This document shows, in pieces, positions 10,912-22,681 of a stretch of 64,000 nucleotides of DNA. A model generated the notes under the pieces. It did not search any database and had not been told where the DNA came from. It worked only from the letters and a program-made list of their open reading frames with translations. Source of the DNA: Oscheius onirici (taxonomy: Eukaryota > Nematoda > Chromadorea > Rhabditida > Rhabditidae); NCBI GenBank assembly GCA_932521025.1, contig OW051472.1, positions 8,060,001-8,124,000 on the forward strand. Direction: 5' to 3'. The first letter of the stretch is position 1. Each line of letters starts with the position of its first letter. The position numbers and the translations under genes are program-made.

Positions 10912-12880
10912 TTCAGTGATGTGCCTTGTTCAGGATGTTGGTCATGAACACCTTCTTCTTTGCATTTAGCTCTAATCTTACATCCTTCATTGCGTTCATA
11001 AGCTTGCCCATCATTCTTTCCATTCCTGGATGGCTTCTAGAGAAGATCAGAAGGTCGTCAGCGTAGCCGAGTGTAGTGAACAGTTGGCCGTTGATTCGGA
11101 TTCCTCCTTTTTCCCAGTCTATCTTGTTGATTGCATAGCTAAGTGGGGCGTTGAAGAGTTTCGGGCTCAGCACATCTCCTCTTCTCTTGACGTCAACTGG
11201 AACACGAGTGCCGATGACCAGAACAAACGTTGAGCCAGATTGGTACAGACTTTGGAGAAGTTGAATGAGAGCCGAGTGAACGCCCATTTCGGTAAAAGCT
11301 TTCCACGTGGACTGCCAGCTGATCGTATCGAATGCCTTCTGAGAGTCAATGAATCCCATGCACAGCTTGAGATTGTATTCCGTGCTTTTCTCAATGATCT
11401 GCTTGACAGAGTGGATGTTGTCCAGCGTTGAGTAGCCTCTTCGGAAGCCGGTTTGCCAGTCGTCAGCCTGCTCGCCAAGGCACCTCCCCATTCGTCTTAT
11501 CAGCACTCGGGAGAGGACTTTCGCACATGATTGAAGCAGATAGATCGGTCTAAAGTTGGCCGGATCATTTGAGTCACCTGACTTATGTAGCAGAGTGACT
11601 GTCAGTCCTTTGGGGACGTTTCCTCCATTTACCAGGTGGTTGAGAATGTTGCAAATGACCGTCCCAGCTTCTTCTTTGGAGTGATACAACATCGAAGGTG
11701 ATAGACCATCTGATCCCGGAGCGCCAGACCTTCGTAGCTGTGTGATAGCATGAATAACTTCATCCGTCGCGTAAAGGCCATCGAAGAAATCTTTGCATTT
11801 CTTTACCGTCTCCCTCTGCGAATAGTTGTTGGTGCCGTTTTTTGCTGCCATCATCCTCTTCTTCGTGGTACGAGTGGACAACGCGGCATCTTTCAGACTG
11901 CGTCCCTGTTCCACAGCTCGCCTCAGTACTTCTTCTTTCCTCGCCACCAGATCGTCCCTCATCATTCTGGCTTGACTGGTGAGAAGAGAGTAAGATAATC
12001 TGCCGTTCACAGTGTTGTCGTCTGTCTTCTCGAGTGAAGAATAGCCCTGGTTGCAGCTGAGATCCTAGGTGGCAGAGTATCGGCTCGCATTGCACCTCGG
12101 GCTGCACTCTTCAATTTCACCTTCAGATCCTCGTATTGCCTCTCAATTGTCCGATTTTCAGCAGGATTACGGTTTTCGTTTGCCATTGAGAGATTTTCCT
12201 TGAACCTCGAAGCAATTAAGCGGAAGTTTTGTTTTCCACTTTTATAACTTTTCGAGTGTTTTGTTTCCCTCTTCCATAATCCAGGAACTCGTCGTATTCG
12301 TTGTCTGTTGAGGCTGATGTTGGTCCATATCCAGCTATCAAATAGAACTTTTCGTTGGATAAAGACAGAGTGGCGCATCTAGCAGAGTGAGGGCAGAAGA
12401 CGACGTCGTTCGCATACTGTTCTTTGACCAGGAAGCCGATCCCATGTTGAGACATCTGATTGTGGCCACTCCAGAAGAGGACATCTTTGGATTCCAGAAA
12501 CTCGACACTGCCGTTCCCTCGAAGTCGCAGCTCATTAAGAGCGATGACATCCCACTTTATCGACTTCAGAGCTTCTTGAAGTTCCACTTGACGAGTGACT
12601 CCCAAGAGCGATCGGACGTTGAAGGTGGCACAGTTGAACGTAGTTGTCATGGTAGAGAAACTTCAGATCAATGGGCAGATTGCGTCCGTAATGCCCTGAT
12701 ATTCCTCGGACGGATCCTATGTTCGAATTCTTCCAAATAGGTGGCACAGTGTGTTGAAGAGAGACGAGAACGAGTGAAGACAGCAGCAGACTTGATAGCT
12801 TTTGCCTCCAGTAGATTGTTCCGTCGTCAGTAGAGCACTTAATTGAGCGACTTCCTAATTGTCGAACATAAACATTGAAC
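10912..12880 (-). mobile_element. Degenerate RTE-type non-LTR retrotransposon
   Basis: On the minus strand an apurinic-type endonuclease begins near 12650 (TFNCATFNVRSL; IALNELRLRG; AGYGPTSAS) but stops before the distal catalytic blocks of the family. After a frame change comes a reverse transcriptase (12010-10913) with APGSDGLSPSMLYH, FRPIYLLQSCAKVLSRVLI, GFRRGYSTLDNIHS, GFIDSQKAFDTISW, DVLSPKLFNAPL and the catalytic YADD. This motif style is RTE-like. The RT ends soon after YADD, so the 3' part is missing. The copy is therefore internally deleted, 3' truncated and non-functional. The region 12650-12880 may be its 5' leader. Confidence 0.85.
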
Positions 12881-13463
12881 ATCGTAAATGGTAGAGGTTA
12901 AAAAACAGATGAAAACGGACAGGGATAGCAGAAGGCCGGGAAGAACAAACACACTACAGAGGGCAGGGATGGACAGAGAGGAGGGATCAGATCGCAAACT
13001 GTTAACTTTTATCTGTTTTGAAAAGGACAAAACAAACAATAAGTCACTTAGGCGGGGCTGAGGGGCGTAGCGCAACTTGTTGTATAAATTCTACAGAACA
13101 TCCTCCAAATTGGTAATACATAGGTGACTATTTTACCATCCTACAAGAAAAACAGCGATATGAACAGATATTTATTCAAGTGTTCTACGGTCGATATCTT
13201 CTGCCGAGCCGTAGGCAGCAAAAAAATTACAGAAAGTACTTGGAAACAGGAATGTCACTTGAACAGGCTTTATCGATTTCCGTTTGTATCGATTTTCGAA
13301 ACGAAACACAAAACTTTTGAGCTTTCGCTGAAAAGACATGATATCGCAACCCCTTCCTTCCCACAATTGACAGTAAATCCATTATGGTGTTCGTCTTGAA
13401 AAGCAAGCGCGTGGATTGCGAAAATTCGGAGACAAATCGAAAAATATTTATTACTTGCTCATT

Positions 13464-13903
13464 TTACTGGACATTCTCAGGAGTTCTGTTCAATCCCTTC
13501 TTGACAACTTCGATGACTTTTTGCGACTTCTTGATGATGCAGTTGTTCTTAGGATTCAGGCAACAAGTGTTAACTTTGCTAAAAAAATATCGAATTTTCT
13601 AGAAATATTTGTACTCACAATTCGACGACTGTAGCGACAAGTCCCTTTGTGGGTTCTTCTGCCGTCTTGGACTCTTCAGCAGCATTGTTCTCGTTCTCGT
13701 CGACCATCTTCTCGTAGTTGACATCTTCGCCAGATTTCTTGCCAGCAGAACGGAAGGGAAGAGGCATTTCGTTGGAGGAGTACAAACCACTGTGAGAGAC
13801 TGTCGAAAGCCAAGAAGCTTTTATGCGCACGGAGACCGGTGTACCTCAAACCAGATTGCGGCTGTTTCCTTTCTCTCATAGCCCCTGACTCATCGCCTGC
13901 CAA
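13464..13903 (-). CDS. Small acidic protein of unknown function
   Basis: Three exons in phase. MAGDESGAMRERKQPQSGL starts at 13903. The second exon encodes GLYSSNEMPLPFRSAGKK, then an acidic stretch (MVDENENNAAEESKTAEE). The last exon encodes NPKNNCIIKKSQKVIEVVKK and ends PENVQ at 13464-13466. About 125 residues, with no signal peptide or membrane segment. The family is not recognised. It lies on the opposite strand between the retrotransposon remnant and a plus-strand open frame. Confidence 0.5.
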
Positions 13904-13931
13904 ACGGGTATTTTGCCCCCGGCAGTGATAT

Positions 13932-14187
13932 CACTTCATTTGAAGACAACTGTACAAAGGACTCGGGTTCTTCTTTGCCTTATCCGTCCGAAAGGATGAC
14001 TCAACTTATAGAAGAATCTATTCGATCCAGGCCCTATTTCCAACTCAGCCTCTGGTTCTCGTTCATCAAGACAGGTCTTAAAAAAATAACACCGGAATTA
14101 GCCACAAATTCTGAAAAAGCTATGAAACGATGGTTTCGTTTTTGCATACGGACAGGTATGGATGCTTTCTTTGCCTTCCTCGTCTAA
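13932..14187 (+). CDS. Possible terminal exon of a plus-strand gene
   Basis: Open frame beginning after a CCGGCAG acceptor, with DITSFEDNCTKDSGSS, PYPSERMTQLIEESIRS and FQLSLWFSFIKTG, ending in a stop at 14185-14187. An 87-bp GTCTTA...GGACAG segment inside could be a retained or optional intron. It could be the 3' end of the MPPKKK gene, which would place the retrotransposon and the acidic-protein gene inside its intron. Weakly supported. Confidence 0.25.
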
Positions 14188-14435
14188 AACTTTGGGGGTT
14201 TTGGCTGCGTTCTCTTGTTGAAATAATCAAATTTAGTTGTTCTGGACCGGGGTGCTTGTCGGAAAACTTTTAGCTGAATGGATAAACTAAATAAGTAAAG
14301 TAAAAAAAGTAAAGTTTCTTCCCGACTCAAGCCTGAGTTTCGAAGAGACTCGTGGGCTGCGGGTGCTTCCTGAGTGGCCAGGTTGCGGTAGGCATTAACG
14401 TTCCGAAGCTGCCTCGACTTTTCTGGGAACGCCAA
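14184..14435 (-). CDS. Small hypothetical protein
   Basis: Open frame starting MAFPEKSRQLRNVNAYRNL. It either reads through a hydrophobic stretch (LLFLLYLFSLSIQL) to a stop at 14184, or splices from GTCGGG to ATTCAG and ends VQNN. The T-rich run looks like an intron polypyrimidine tract, so the shorter form is quite possible. Not recognised. Confidence 0.35.
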   Translation of the reverse strand: MAFPEKSRQLRNVNAYRNLATQEAPAAHESLRNSGLSREETLLFLLYLFSLSIQLKVFRQAPRSRTTKFDYFNKRTQPKPPKF

Positions 14436-14514
14436 TAAGAGATTTATTAATCAAAAACGTTACCAGTAAATACATTTACCCGAATAGTACAGATCAGATG
14501 AGTAGGAATGAAAA

Positions 14515-17500
14515 TTAAACGGATGTTACAACGTTTTCAAAAAATGAGACTACTTTTAGCATGATGGGAATCTTCTTCATGCTTTTGGCACAACCGACTA
14601 CGATCAGCTTCTGTTTGGCTCGAGTCAGAGCCACATTGACACGGCGCTCATCGTGCAACAGTTCACATCTGTTTCTGGATTGTCTCGTCCAAACAATGCT
14701 CCAGATTATTATCTTCTTGTCGCGTCCTTGGTATTGGTCTACCGTATTCACCTGAACTTTTGTAATTGGCTGATAAAAAGGATGCAAACTTGAATGTCTG
14801 AAATGGCTCGAAACTGTTCGACTTGGGCATTGTAGGTGCACATAATTCCAATATCGTCAGATTCGATACCAACCTGAACCAGCTCGGAAGATGTCAAAAT
14901 TGTTAATTAGTACTTGTTTCAATTTGTCCACAATCCCCATGACGGCGTCGACTTCTCCTCTGTTCGTCGTATGGGTTTCATCAAATTGCTCCGGCGGAAT
15001 GTCGACCCAGACTAGAGAGTGCTCGATTTTAGAAGAAATTATCAGCTCTAAAAATTTTATTACAAAAAAGGAACATTAACAAACGGAACCTATGCCCGTC
15101 GTATTGATCGTGGCTTCGGCTACAGACTCGTTTGCACAGACGAGTCGGTTATCATAGAAGAGCCGGCTTGAAATATTTGCGATATGTCTATTCATTCGGA
15201 ACTGCTCGGTGAGAGAACTGACGGCCATTTTGTGGGTTTGAAGCCGCTCGAAGAGGGAAACGTGAAGGCCAAAGTTCCTTAAAAGTGTTAAATTAAACAA
15301 AAAAAAATGAGGAAAGACAAACTTGGCGTTTTTGTGAAGAACAAGAGGAGCCAGCTGCTTCGTATCGCCGACCATTATGAACTTTTTCGAAGCGGCCAAG
15401 GCTGGAAGAACATGCGGTTCCATGACCATCGAAGCCTCGTCGACAATACAAACATCAAATCGTCTCCAGGAAAGAAGAACCTCTCGCGACGAATGATAGC
15501 TCGTACAGGCGACTACTGGCTAAAAATGTGGGTTTTTAAGCAGAAAGAAAACACACGGTTTCTCTCAAAATCTTCTTTGTATTCTGGTAGAGTTGATTAG
15601 CGTCGATATTTTGGAGATGTTCGAGTTGCGACGACATGGAACAGGCAACAATTTCTGGATGTTCACTTTGTCGTCCGAGACGGAGTATTTGATTCCTAGA
15701 TATTGTGCCAAGAAGCTTCAAAAGGACTGTATCCACGGCAGAATTGGTGTATGACGTGAGCAGAACGGACTGGCCCATATCGACGAGACACTGAATCAGG
15801 ACTGCAATCGTTGTCGTTTTTCCTAAATTTCATGGCATTGACTAGGTTGAAAAATGTATAAAACCCGCTCCAGGAAGTCCTTCAATAAGAGAATAGTCCT
15901 GTGCACGGATCGCCAGTTCAATTGCCGATCGCTGTCCACTATTCAAACCACTGGAGGAGAGACTATTCAGAACTTTTCGAGAGAGCTTCAGATCGAGAGT
16001 AGAAATGAACAGCGGCTCTGTCATATTGACGATAAGCGAACGAAGGCGACTACTGAAAAAGACAAATATAAATAACTGGTCCATAATAACTGTAGCAAGA
16101 ACATTTGAACAGGTTCCGAGTTTTCCATATTTTGATTTGCAAACAAACGTTTGTTTGGCCCGAGTTACAGGACTCAACTTGGACGATCCAGGCGAAATGG
16201 TCACCGTTCTGAGAGGAAGAATCATTTGTGGTAACGCACAAGGTACGTGCTACAGTAATTTCAGACCACTGGACAAACATATAGCCAACCTGATCTCGTC
16301 ATTTCCCATCAGTAGAAGCAGACTTCCCATTGCGTTGGCAAAAGAGGCAAAGCTGCTGTAGACGTCCAACTCGTACATACCATTTTTCTTCAGAAATTGG
16401 AACGGTCTCTCACAACGGACCGTGACATGATTGTCTGCAATTATAGGGGCTTATTTTAGAGGAAACTCCTTACGATTAGTCTCCAGAACACTACAGATTG
16501 CGATAGCAAACTTGTCGTTTTGAGATACGGTGCAGATGGATCCGGGCTGCAGAATATTCTCATCGAAGACCAGTTTTCGCTCAAAAGTCAACTTCGCTCC
16601 TCCATCTTTCAACACATCAATGATTAGGAGCCTCATTGAGGCGAGGCAGTGTCCACGTTGTTCTCTAAAAAACTTTTCTGTCAAAACAATATAGTCGTTC
16701 TTTGATAACCATGCACTTTTTCCCTAACTATAGCAAAAAAATATGTAAAAACACATTAAAAAGACCATACCTTTCGTCAGGATACAATTTCCAGAGATCT
16801 GATTGATTACTTTTATTCCTATCGACCATGTATTCGTTGTAAAGACCGTCTGTCCATCGATTGAAATACGCCTTTTCTTCTTCAGTCAAATGAGACGTAT
16901 ATCCTTTCGCAAACTCGCTAAATTGAAGACTTGCTTTGTCTTTGGTTGATCGGGACTAAACTTGGAGATTTTAAACAATTTTTTAGAAGAAAACCTTGTA
17001 AAGGGAGCAGGTCAGAGCTTGCTCACATTTACCACAAAACATTGGATCAGTTCGCGGTTCCGGCAAATTCGTATGATCTTTTTGAAGCAGAAAGTAGGCT
17101 AGCGAGTTTCTTTGTTGTATAATCCCTACGATTTCGGCCTGTTTAGCCATAACTTGACGTTCCGTTCCATCCTTCAGATAGAGCAAAGAGCCGGAATGAA
17201 TCGACTGGTCATAACGAGTGGACAGCATCATGTTGTAGAGCAAAACTTGACAGCTGTGTTCCACAGACATGCCACTCTTGCCCGTTTTCAGCTCCAGAGG
17301 CTCCATGTACAGTTTGCCGGCCTTATCTCTGACCTAGAAATGAATGTGAACGGGAAAAAGATGAATATTTACTTTGAGCGTAGTGTCGATTTTACCTTTC
17401 AAGCCAAGAATCGGATCCCAAATGTTCTCCTCGATGTCGTGAACAGTAGAAATTGTGCTTCCTGTGGGCATGATTGTGGGATGAAGAGAATGAAGATGAG

Positions 17501-18864
17501 ACTGAACCCATGAGACGATGACCTAAAAGAAAATGGAAAATGATGAAAAAAGACAATTTATGGACGACCGAAGCGAAAAAAAAGCATACCTCGGCGTATG
17601 GAATAAGTTCCGTTTCGAAAGTTTTTGGAGAGTAATTCAAAGCGACGAAGGCCTCCATCACATGAGAACTGATGTTTTCCCTCCATTGCTTCAGTAGCCA
17701 GTCTTTCGATACTTCTTGCGGTTGAGAATATTCGATAGAAATCTGAACTCTCGGTAAGATCTATACTTGAAAATGAACAAACTTGGAAAAGCTCGTGAAT
17801 GATACACCCGATCAACATAGATTTATTGGCTCCTTCGCCACCTTTGAAACGATGATTGAGAACGGTTTTTCGAGGACACCAAGACGTTCCGGAAATGGCC
17901 GTCGATGTGAGAAGAAGATCAGGTTCAACAATGAGAAATCCCTTTTCGGAAGTAATCAAAAAGTCCTAAAAGCGATTGTAGGGGAAAACGTTGCCAATTT
18001 ACCTCATAGCCCCACCGTTCCGCATCGATTAAACGTATTTCCATTCCGACATCGAGCAAAGTTTCTTCCCAAATTCCCTGGAAAAGTCAAAAACTTGTTA
18101 ACAGAATCAGAACATACTTGAATGTAAACGACTGCATCGCGACCATCTAATCTTTTGCAGAGAAGTTGGAAAGTTTCAGTTTCCGACTTTATGATTTCGG
18201 CAACTTTTAGCGGAATTTGTTCCTTGCAAAAGACGGAACGCTGATCTAAACATACTTTCGAGAGCGATAAAGTGGAGTTTGTACCTCGTGAAGAAACTTT
18301 TTGACGCAGCAGACTGTCCAGGTAGTATTCTAAAGAAGGCCTGTCCTGTTCGGATTTGTCTTCAATGAACTTCTTCGGTGATAGACGTATGGAGTCGGAC
18401 TCTTGTGAACATTGTGAGGAAAGAGGAGCCAATACTTTTTCTGTTTGCGTCAATGCTTCTAAAGATTTTTATAGTCTGTTCAACGGAAAGTATCCAGCGA
18501 TTGCATAGCTCGCAAACAGAGAAGAAAACTAACGAGATGGTTCGATGAAGCTGTTTTCCGGCGAGTCATCCCAATCGGAGACAACATACTCGGTGGTTGT
18601 GATATTTTCCGTTGATTTGAGAAAGATTTTTGGAGACCGTTTCAGTGGCGAATTGAGCGTGGTCGACGGCTTCAATGGCGACTTTTGAGGAGATCGTTTT
18701 GCCACTTTTGGAGCATTCTGAACAAATTCGACGGGAGCATCAAAGGAATCCTCCGAGTCTTCTTGAAACGAGCGCTTTCTCCCGCGCTAGAAATAGAAGA
18801 AAATGACTTTTTATTGATTAAACCATACCTGAATCGGAGACTCCATTTGGCTATCGTCTCCCAT
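14515..18864 (-). CDS. DNA2: DNA2 replication helicase/nuclease
   Basis: Okazaki-fragment and resection nuclease-helicase. The ATG at 18864 opens a short exon (MGDDSQMESPIQ). A disordered Ser/Lys-rich N-terminus follows (KRSPQKSPLKPS). The RecB-like nuclease has CPRKTVLNHRF, MLIGCIIHELFQ, the E-x-K motif in MEPLELKTGKSG, and MFCGKCEQALTC; the Cys residues of CPRKT and CGKCEQALTC fit the family's iron-sulphur cluster. The superfamily 1 helicase follows: LIEGLPGAGK split by an intron near 15830, VLLTSYTNSAVDTVLLKL, DEAS (in VDEASMVMEPHVLPAL), GDTKQLAPLV, SLTEQFRMNRHI, TVDQYQGRD and VALTRAKQKLIVVG. Every core motif is present. The stop is at 14515-14517. Many short introns. Confidence 0.93.
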
Positions 18865-19068
18865 CCTCTAAACTGGAACATTATAAGCGATAGAAGTGAG
18901 AAAGGTAGAAGGGCAATAGTCATAGCAAAGAGACTTCGAACGAAGTGATAAATAAAATTTATTCGATAAGCGTTACATATCACAGATAAGACAACCAGGG
19001 TGGAAAAGAAGAAACCGAACCCGTTTTACCCGAGACTCGGGCAAAAAACCAGTAAAGATACATACATA

Positions 19069-19795
19069 TTATTCGATAAGTTTCTTGGATTTGAAATAGT
19101 TTCGAAGGAAGAGAACCTGCCAGCCGGCCAAACCGAGAAGAACGAGCATGGAGAAGATGGAAAGGTAGAGAACTCGTGTGTTCGTAGATTCTAAAACAAG
19201 AAATGATAACTAGGGAAAAACCTCCAGCGAACCGTTGGTATTACGCATTTCTTCTTCTCGCTGACGCATATAGGCGAAATCTTTGACAATTGCATCAGAA
19301 ACATCTTCCAGACGACGAAGTTCGATTTCGAGCGGTTTTAGTTTTTCGGCTTTTCCAATATCTTCGTAATTCTTGGCTTCAACTCCATGCTTCATGGTAA
19401 GCGAGATCTCCCTTTTGCTGGATTGTCCTGTAATCTAAGTCAGTAATAATCAGAAGAAAAAAATAACCGTAAGGAGCATGGCTTGAAATGCACACTTCGA
19501 AGATGTCGTACTGGTCGGCAGTGAAAGCAAATTTTCCTTTGAGGTCGTTGAAGTTTTCTCGCTTATAAAGCGTGTGTCCTCGGGTATCAGTAACCTGTAG
19601 ACGATTTTGCAAAGATATCAGACGGGAAGTTACCGCAACAGTTCCGGTGTATCCAACTCCTTCGCTGAATTGATATTCGCCAGTCACGACAATATCCTTA
19701 TGAATCTCCTCCTTCAAGCACCGTTTGTCGTTAGGGCCGACATTGAAACGAAGTGCAGTTGCCAAGCTGACCAACAATAAAATGGCTAAATTCAT
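19069..19795 (-). CDS. TMED10: TMED10-type p24 cargo receptor
   Basis: Member of the p24/emp24 family that recycles between ER and Golgi in COPI/COPII vesicles. It has a signal peptide ([17 protein letters not shown]), a GOLD domain with the paired cysteines ([11 protein letters not shown] and [10 protein letters not shown]), a coiled-coil region ([20 protein letters not shown]), one membrane segment ([19 protein letters not shown]) and a cytoplasmic tail ending FKSKKLIE. The KKLIE tail, a dilysine retrieval signal, matches the p24-delta (TMED10) subfamily. Four to five exons, full length. Confidence 0.93.
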
Positions 19796-20504
19796 TCTGA
19801 AATCAACGATATAAGTACAATTATAAAGATGGCCAAGACAATAAAGCTAAGGGAAGTGAAAAGTTTCGACACAGGAAAAGATTCAAATCAACGCGACGTC
19901 TCGTTGCATCGAAAACATGAAGAGTTGGCATTGATCGTTTTCTTTGACATAAACATAAACAGTTTGTTGAGAATCGGGCGGGACAAAAAGTGGATATAAT
20001 TTCACAGGATTTTGCCATTATGCAAAAACAAAATTGGAAGTTTATTTTTTTAAATGGAGCAATGTGCCGCCATTTTTACTGTTACCGTATCCCCGAAAAA
20101 CGACTACAGTACTATTGCGCGCATTCAAACTTTTTTTTATCTCTCCACAATTCATTTGTTCGCTGTCTTGAGTTCGCAACAGGGATGTGCGAAAGTACCG
20201 TATACTCGAAAGTCGAAAGCCGCCATGGCCGCGCACCAACTTTTAATCATTGGCGTCGCAGCTGAATTTCAAATCCTCTTGCGTGTCGACGCCTATGGTT
20301 AAGAGTTGGCGCGCTACTTTCGACTTTCGAGTATACGGTACTTTCGCAATTCACACCCCTGGTTCGTAAAATTGATATTTTCAGCTGTTCATAACCGTTT
20401 TGTGTTGCTGAACAATGTCAATCAGAAAGAATACAGGCTTCCTTCCAGTTACTATTTACTCTCTATACGTTTAGCTCGTATATTGTTTGTTTGCAGAAAA
20501 AACT
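19796..20504. other. Spacer containing a palindromic element
   Basis: 709 bp between the divergent TMED10 and Gemin7 genes. It holds the 159-bp palindrome described separately. The rest is AT-rich promoter sequence with no coding signal. Confidence 0.5.
20189..20347. mobile_element. 159-bp palindromic MITE
   Basis: Perfect 31-bp arms begin GCGAAAGTACCGTATACTCG at 20189 and match the reverse complement ending at 20347. The inner parts (GCGCACCAAC...TTGGCGTC against GACGCC...GTTGGCGCGC) are imperfectly palindromic around about 20268. No coding capacity. It lies upstream of Gemin7. The family is not assigned and no clear target duplication was seen. Confidence 0.8.
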
Positions 20505-20949
20505 ATGGCCGCTGCTACAAACGCCGAGCTCCGCGAGCGTTATCTACGATTCCTGAGCAATCTTAATGGAAAAAACGTATGTTTTACTCTATTTGACGCA
20601 TGAAACCTTTTTTCAGGCAGACATCGAATTGTTTGAAAGAACGACTGTATCTGGACGAATCGCCGCCGTCAAAGGAGATGCAACCCATTTTCTGGTTGCC
20701 GAGCTAAAGACGCCTATCGGAGTTCAAGATATTGCCGCCATTCGGTTACTGGAAGTTGGAAGTTCATTCATTTTGCGTTTTCAGAACAAACGATACTCTT
20801 GCCGTCTCCTCCAAATTCTCCGATCTCACACAATGAAGTCAGTAAACTATTATTATCTACACTTTAACTATTCTTATCTACACTTTTTCCCTCTTTGGTT
20901 TTACCCAATACTGCCTGCGAACTTGGAAAATGCTCAATTGTTTTTTTAG
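20505..20949 (+). CDS. GEMIN7: Gemin7-like SMN-complex protein
   Basis: Sm-fold subunit of the SMN complex that loads Sm rings on snRNAs. Exon 1 (ATG 20505) gives LRERYLRFLSNLNGKN, close to the family's RERYLR start. Exon 2 has SGRIAAVKGDATHFLVAELK followed by TPIGVQDIAAIRL; the (L/K)TPIGVQ motif is characteristic of Gemin7. After SSFILRF the frame stays open to 20949. It may instead splice at GAAGTCAGT (about 20836) into the downstream exon and end ELSKHSVEL-like. A TTTGCAG acceptor lies just before the ATG. METTL25B begins immediately downstream. Confidence 0.75.
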
Positions 20950-22573
20950 ATGGACGCTTACCAAATTATCGAAACATTCCGTGGAATTGTAGACGCTTAT
21001 GCTATCGATATTTTCATTGAAAATTACTTTGGAAACTTGCCAAACAGCTGGCGCAGCATGTTCGACAGTATGGAGGTGAGCAACTCTGAAGTTCATAAAT
21101 TTTCCAGTTTAGCCCGAAGCTTGGATAGATATTTTGAATGTGGATAAGCCTATGAAGAAAACGTGGCCGCTTTCTTTTCTTTGTCTTCGACAACTCTTTG
21201 TTCATTACACGAAGAAAAGGGCTGCCTTCTCTTCTCCAACACAACTAGGAAGTTTACTAGGATTTGAGGTTTTTGTCTGTTATTCTAGAAAATACTTTCA
21301 TTTAGACTGACGAGAGTAGCTATCCGAAAGTGACTTCCCATGAAAATGTTCGAAGACGGATCAAAGAGAAAAAACAACATGAAATCGATCGCCTAATCTA
21401 TCTTTTGAAAGCCATTTCTCGAATTGGAACTTTTTTCGACTTTGCTGTCGATGTGGGTGCCGGAATTGGACATCTTTCTCGTTTTGTAGCTATGGAACTA
21501 CCGCAGGTCCAAGTATTGAGTATTGAAGTGAATTCACAAGTAAATTCGTGTCTTTTTTGGCTTAGAAAAAACTTTTAGTTTGTTGAAACGGCTAATCAAA
21601 TTGACTCAAAGATGAAGTCGGTGTTGAATGGAGAATTGCCGGAACGGATAGAATGTCTTCTAGACGAAAACTCTGACAGCTGCATCACCAAAAACAGGAA
21701 AGGTTCGTTTTCCTCAAAATTGTAAATACAACGAGTTCTTCAGGAGAATCTGGTCTCATTTTGGGCTTGCATCCTTGTGGCGATCTCTCAGCAACGATTC
21801 TGCGAGCTTTTGTCAGCTACGACTGTATGAATTCGGTCATGTTGATTGGTTGCTGTTATCACAAGCTGAACGATGGCGCCGACAAACTTTTTCGCCAGGA
21901 ATGGAATCAAGCTCAACCAGTAGACTTTTTCTTTGATTTATCATTGAACTTTACAGAAATCCAACAATCGACCGGGATTTCCTCTCAGCAAAAACTTTTC
22001 CGACGTACGCTTATCGTATGCGGCCAGAGAGTTAGCCTGTCATGCCGTTGAACATTTCTCCAAAAGCTTAAAAAATGTTTGGATCTTTCCTTTCTTTGTA
22101 GTCGATCAAATTTTAGGACTCACTGCTACCTAAAAAGCACTTTTATCGGGCACTTGTCGAGCTAGCCTTATGGGAGAATGGACATCAAAAGGCGAGCCGG
22201 CACATTCCTGTCAAAGGAGTGAGAAACGTCGAAGTGCTCTCGTTTGAAGAATACATCGGTTTGGCACTTCAAGGACAAGACGAATTTCGAAATGTTGTTA
22301 TAGAACAGGTATTTCTTTTTCAGGTTTCTATCAATCGTAGCTCAGACACGCTCAAATCCAAAAATAAGGAAGTACCTCGGCAACTCTGATACTTTTATCC
22401 GTCAAACTATGTTCTTCTACTATCTTCGTCTTCTTTTCGCCCCTATCGTCGAGCACATTCTCGTAGCCGATCGGTTAGAATATCTGAAAGAATGCGGCTA
22501 TTCTGCCCATGTTATACCTCTTTTTGATCCTGTTGTCTCTCCGAGAAACCTTGTTATTTTTGCCCATAAATAG
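20950..22573 (+). CDS. METTL25B: METTL25B/RRNAD1-type methyltransferase
   Basis: Predicted SAM-dependent methyltransferase of the METTL25/RRNAD1 family. The ATG follows directly on a TTTTTTAG acceptor. Motifs: an N-terminal helical part (PNSWRSMFDSME), KKQHEIDRLIYLL, the SAM-binding block FAVDVGAGIGHLSRFVA, LSIEVNSQFVETAN, GLHPCGDLSATILRAF, MLIGCCYHKL, and a C-terminal region (SFEEYIGLALQGQDEF; LAPIVEHILVADRLEYLKE) ending FAHK at 22571-22573. The CCYHKL motif is typical of the family. Several exons of 100-300 bp. The substrate is not known from sequence. Confidence 0.85.
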
Positions 22574-22681
22574 TTTTTTTCTTCTGAAAATATTAGATGT
22601 TGTGCTGTGGCATCCGCTTGTTTCCTACCTGTCTAACCCTTATTATGCTTTTTCACGTGTGATAGACTCACTGGATGCCTA

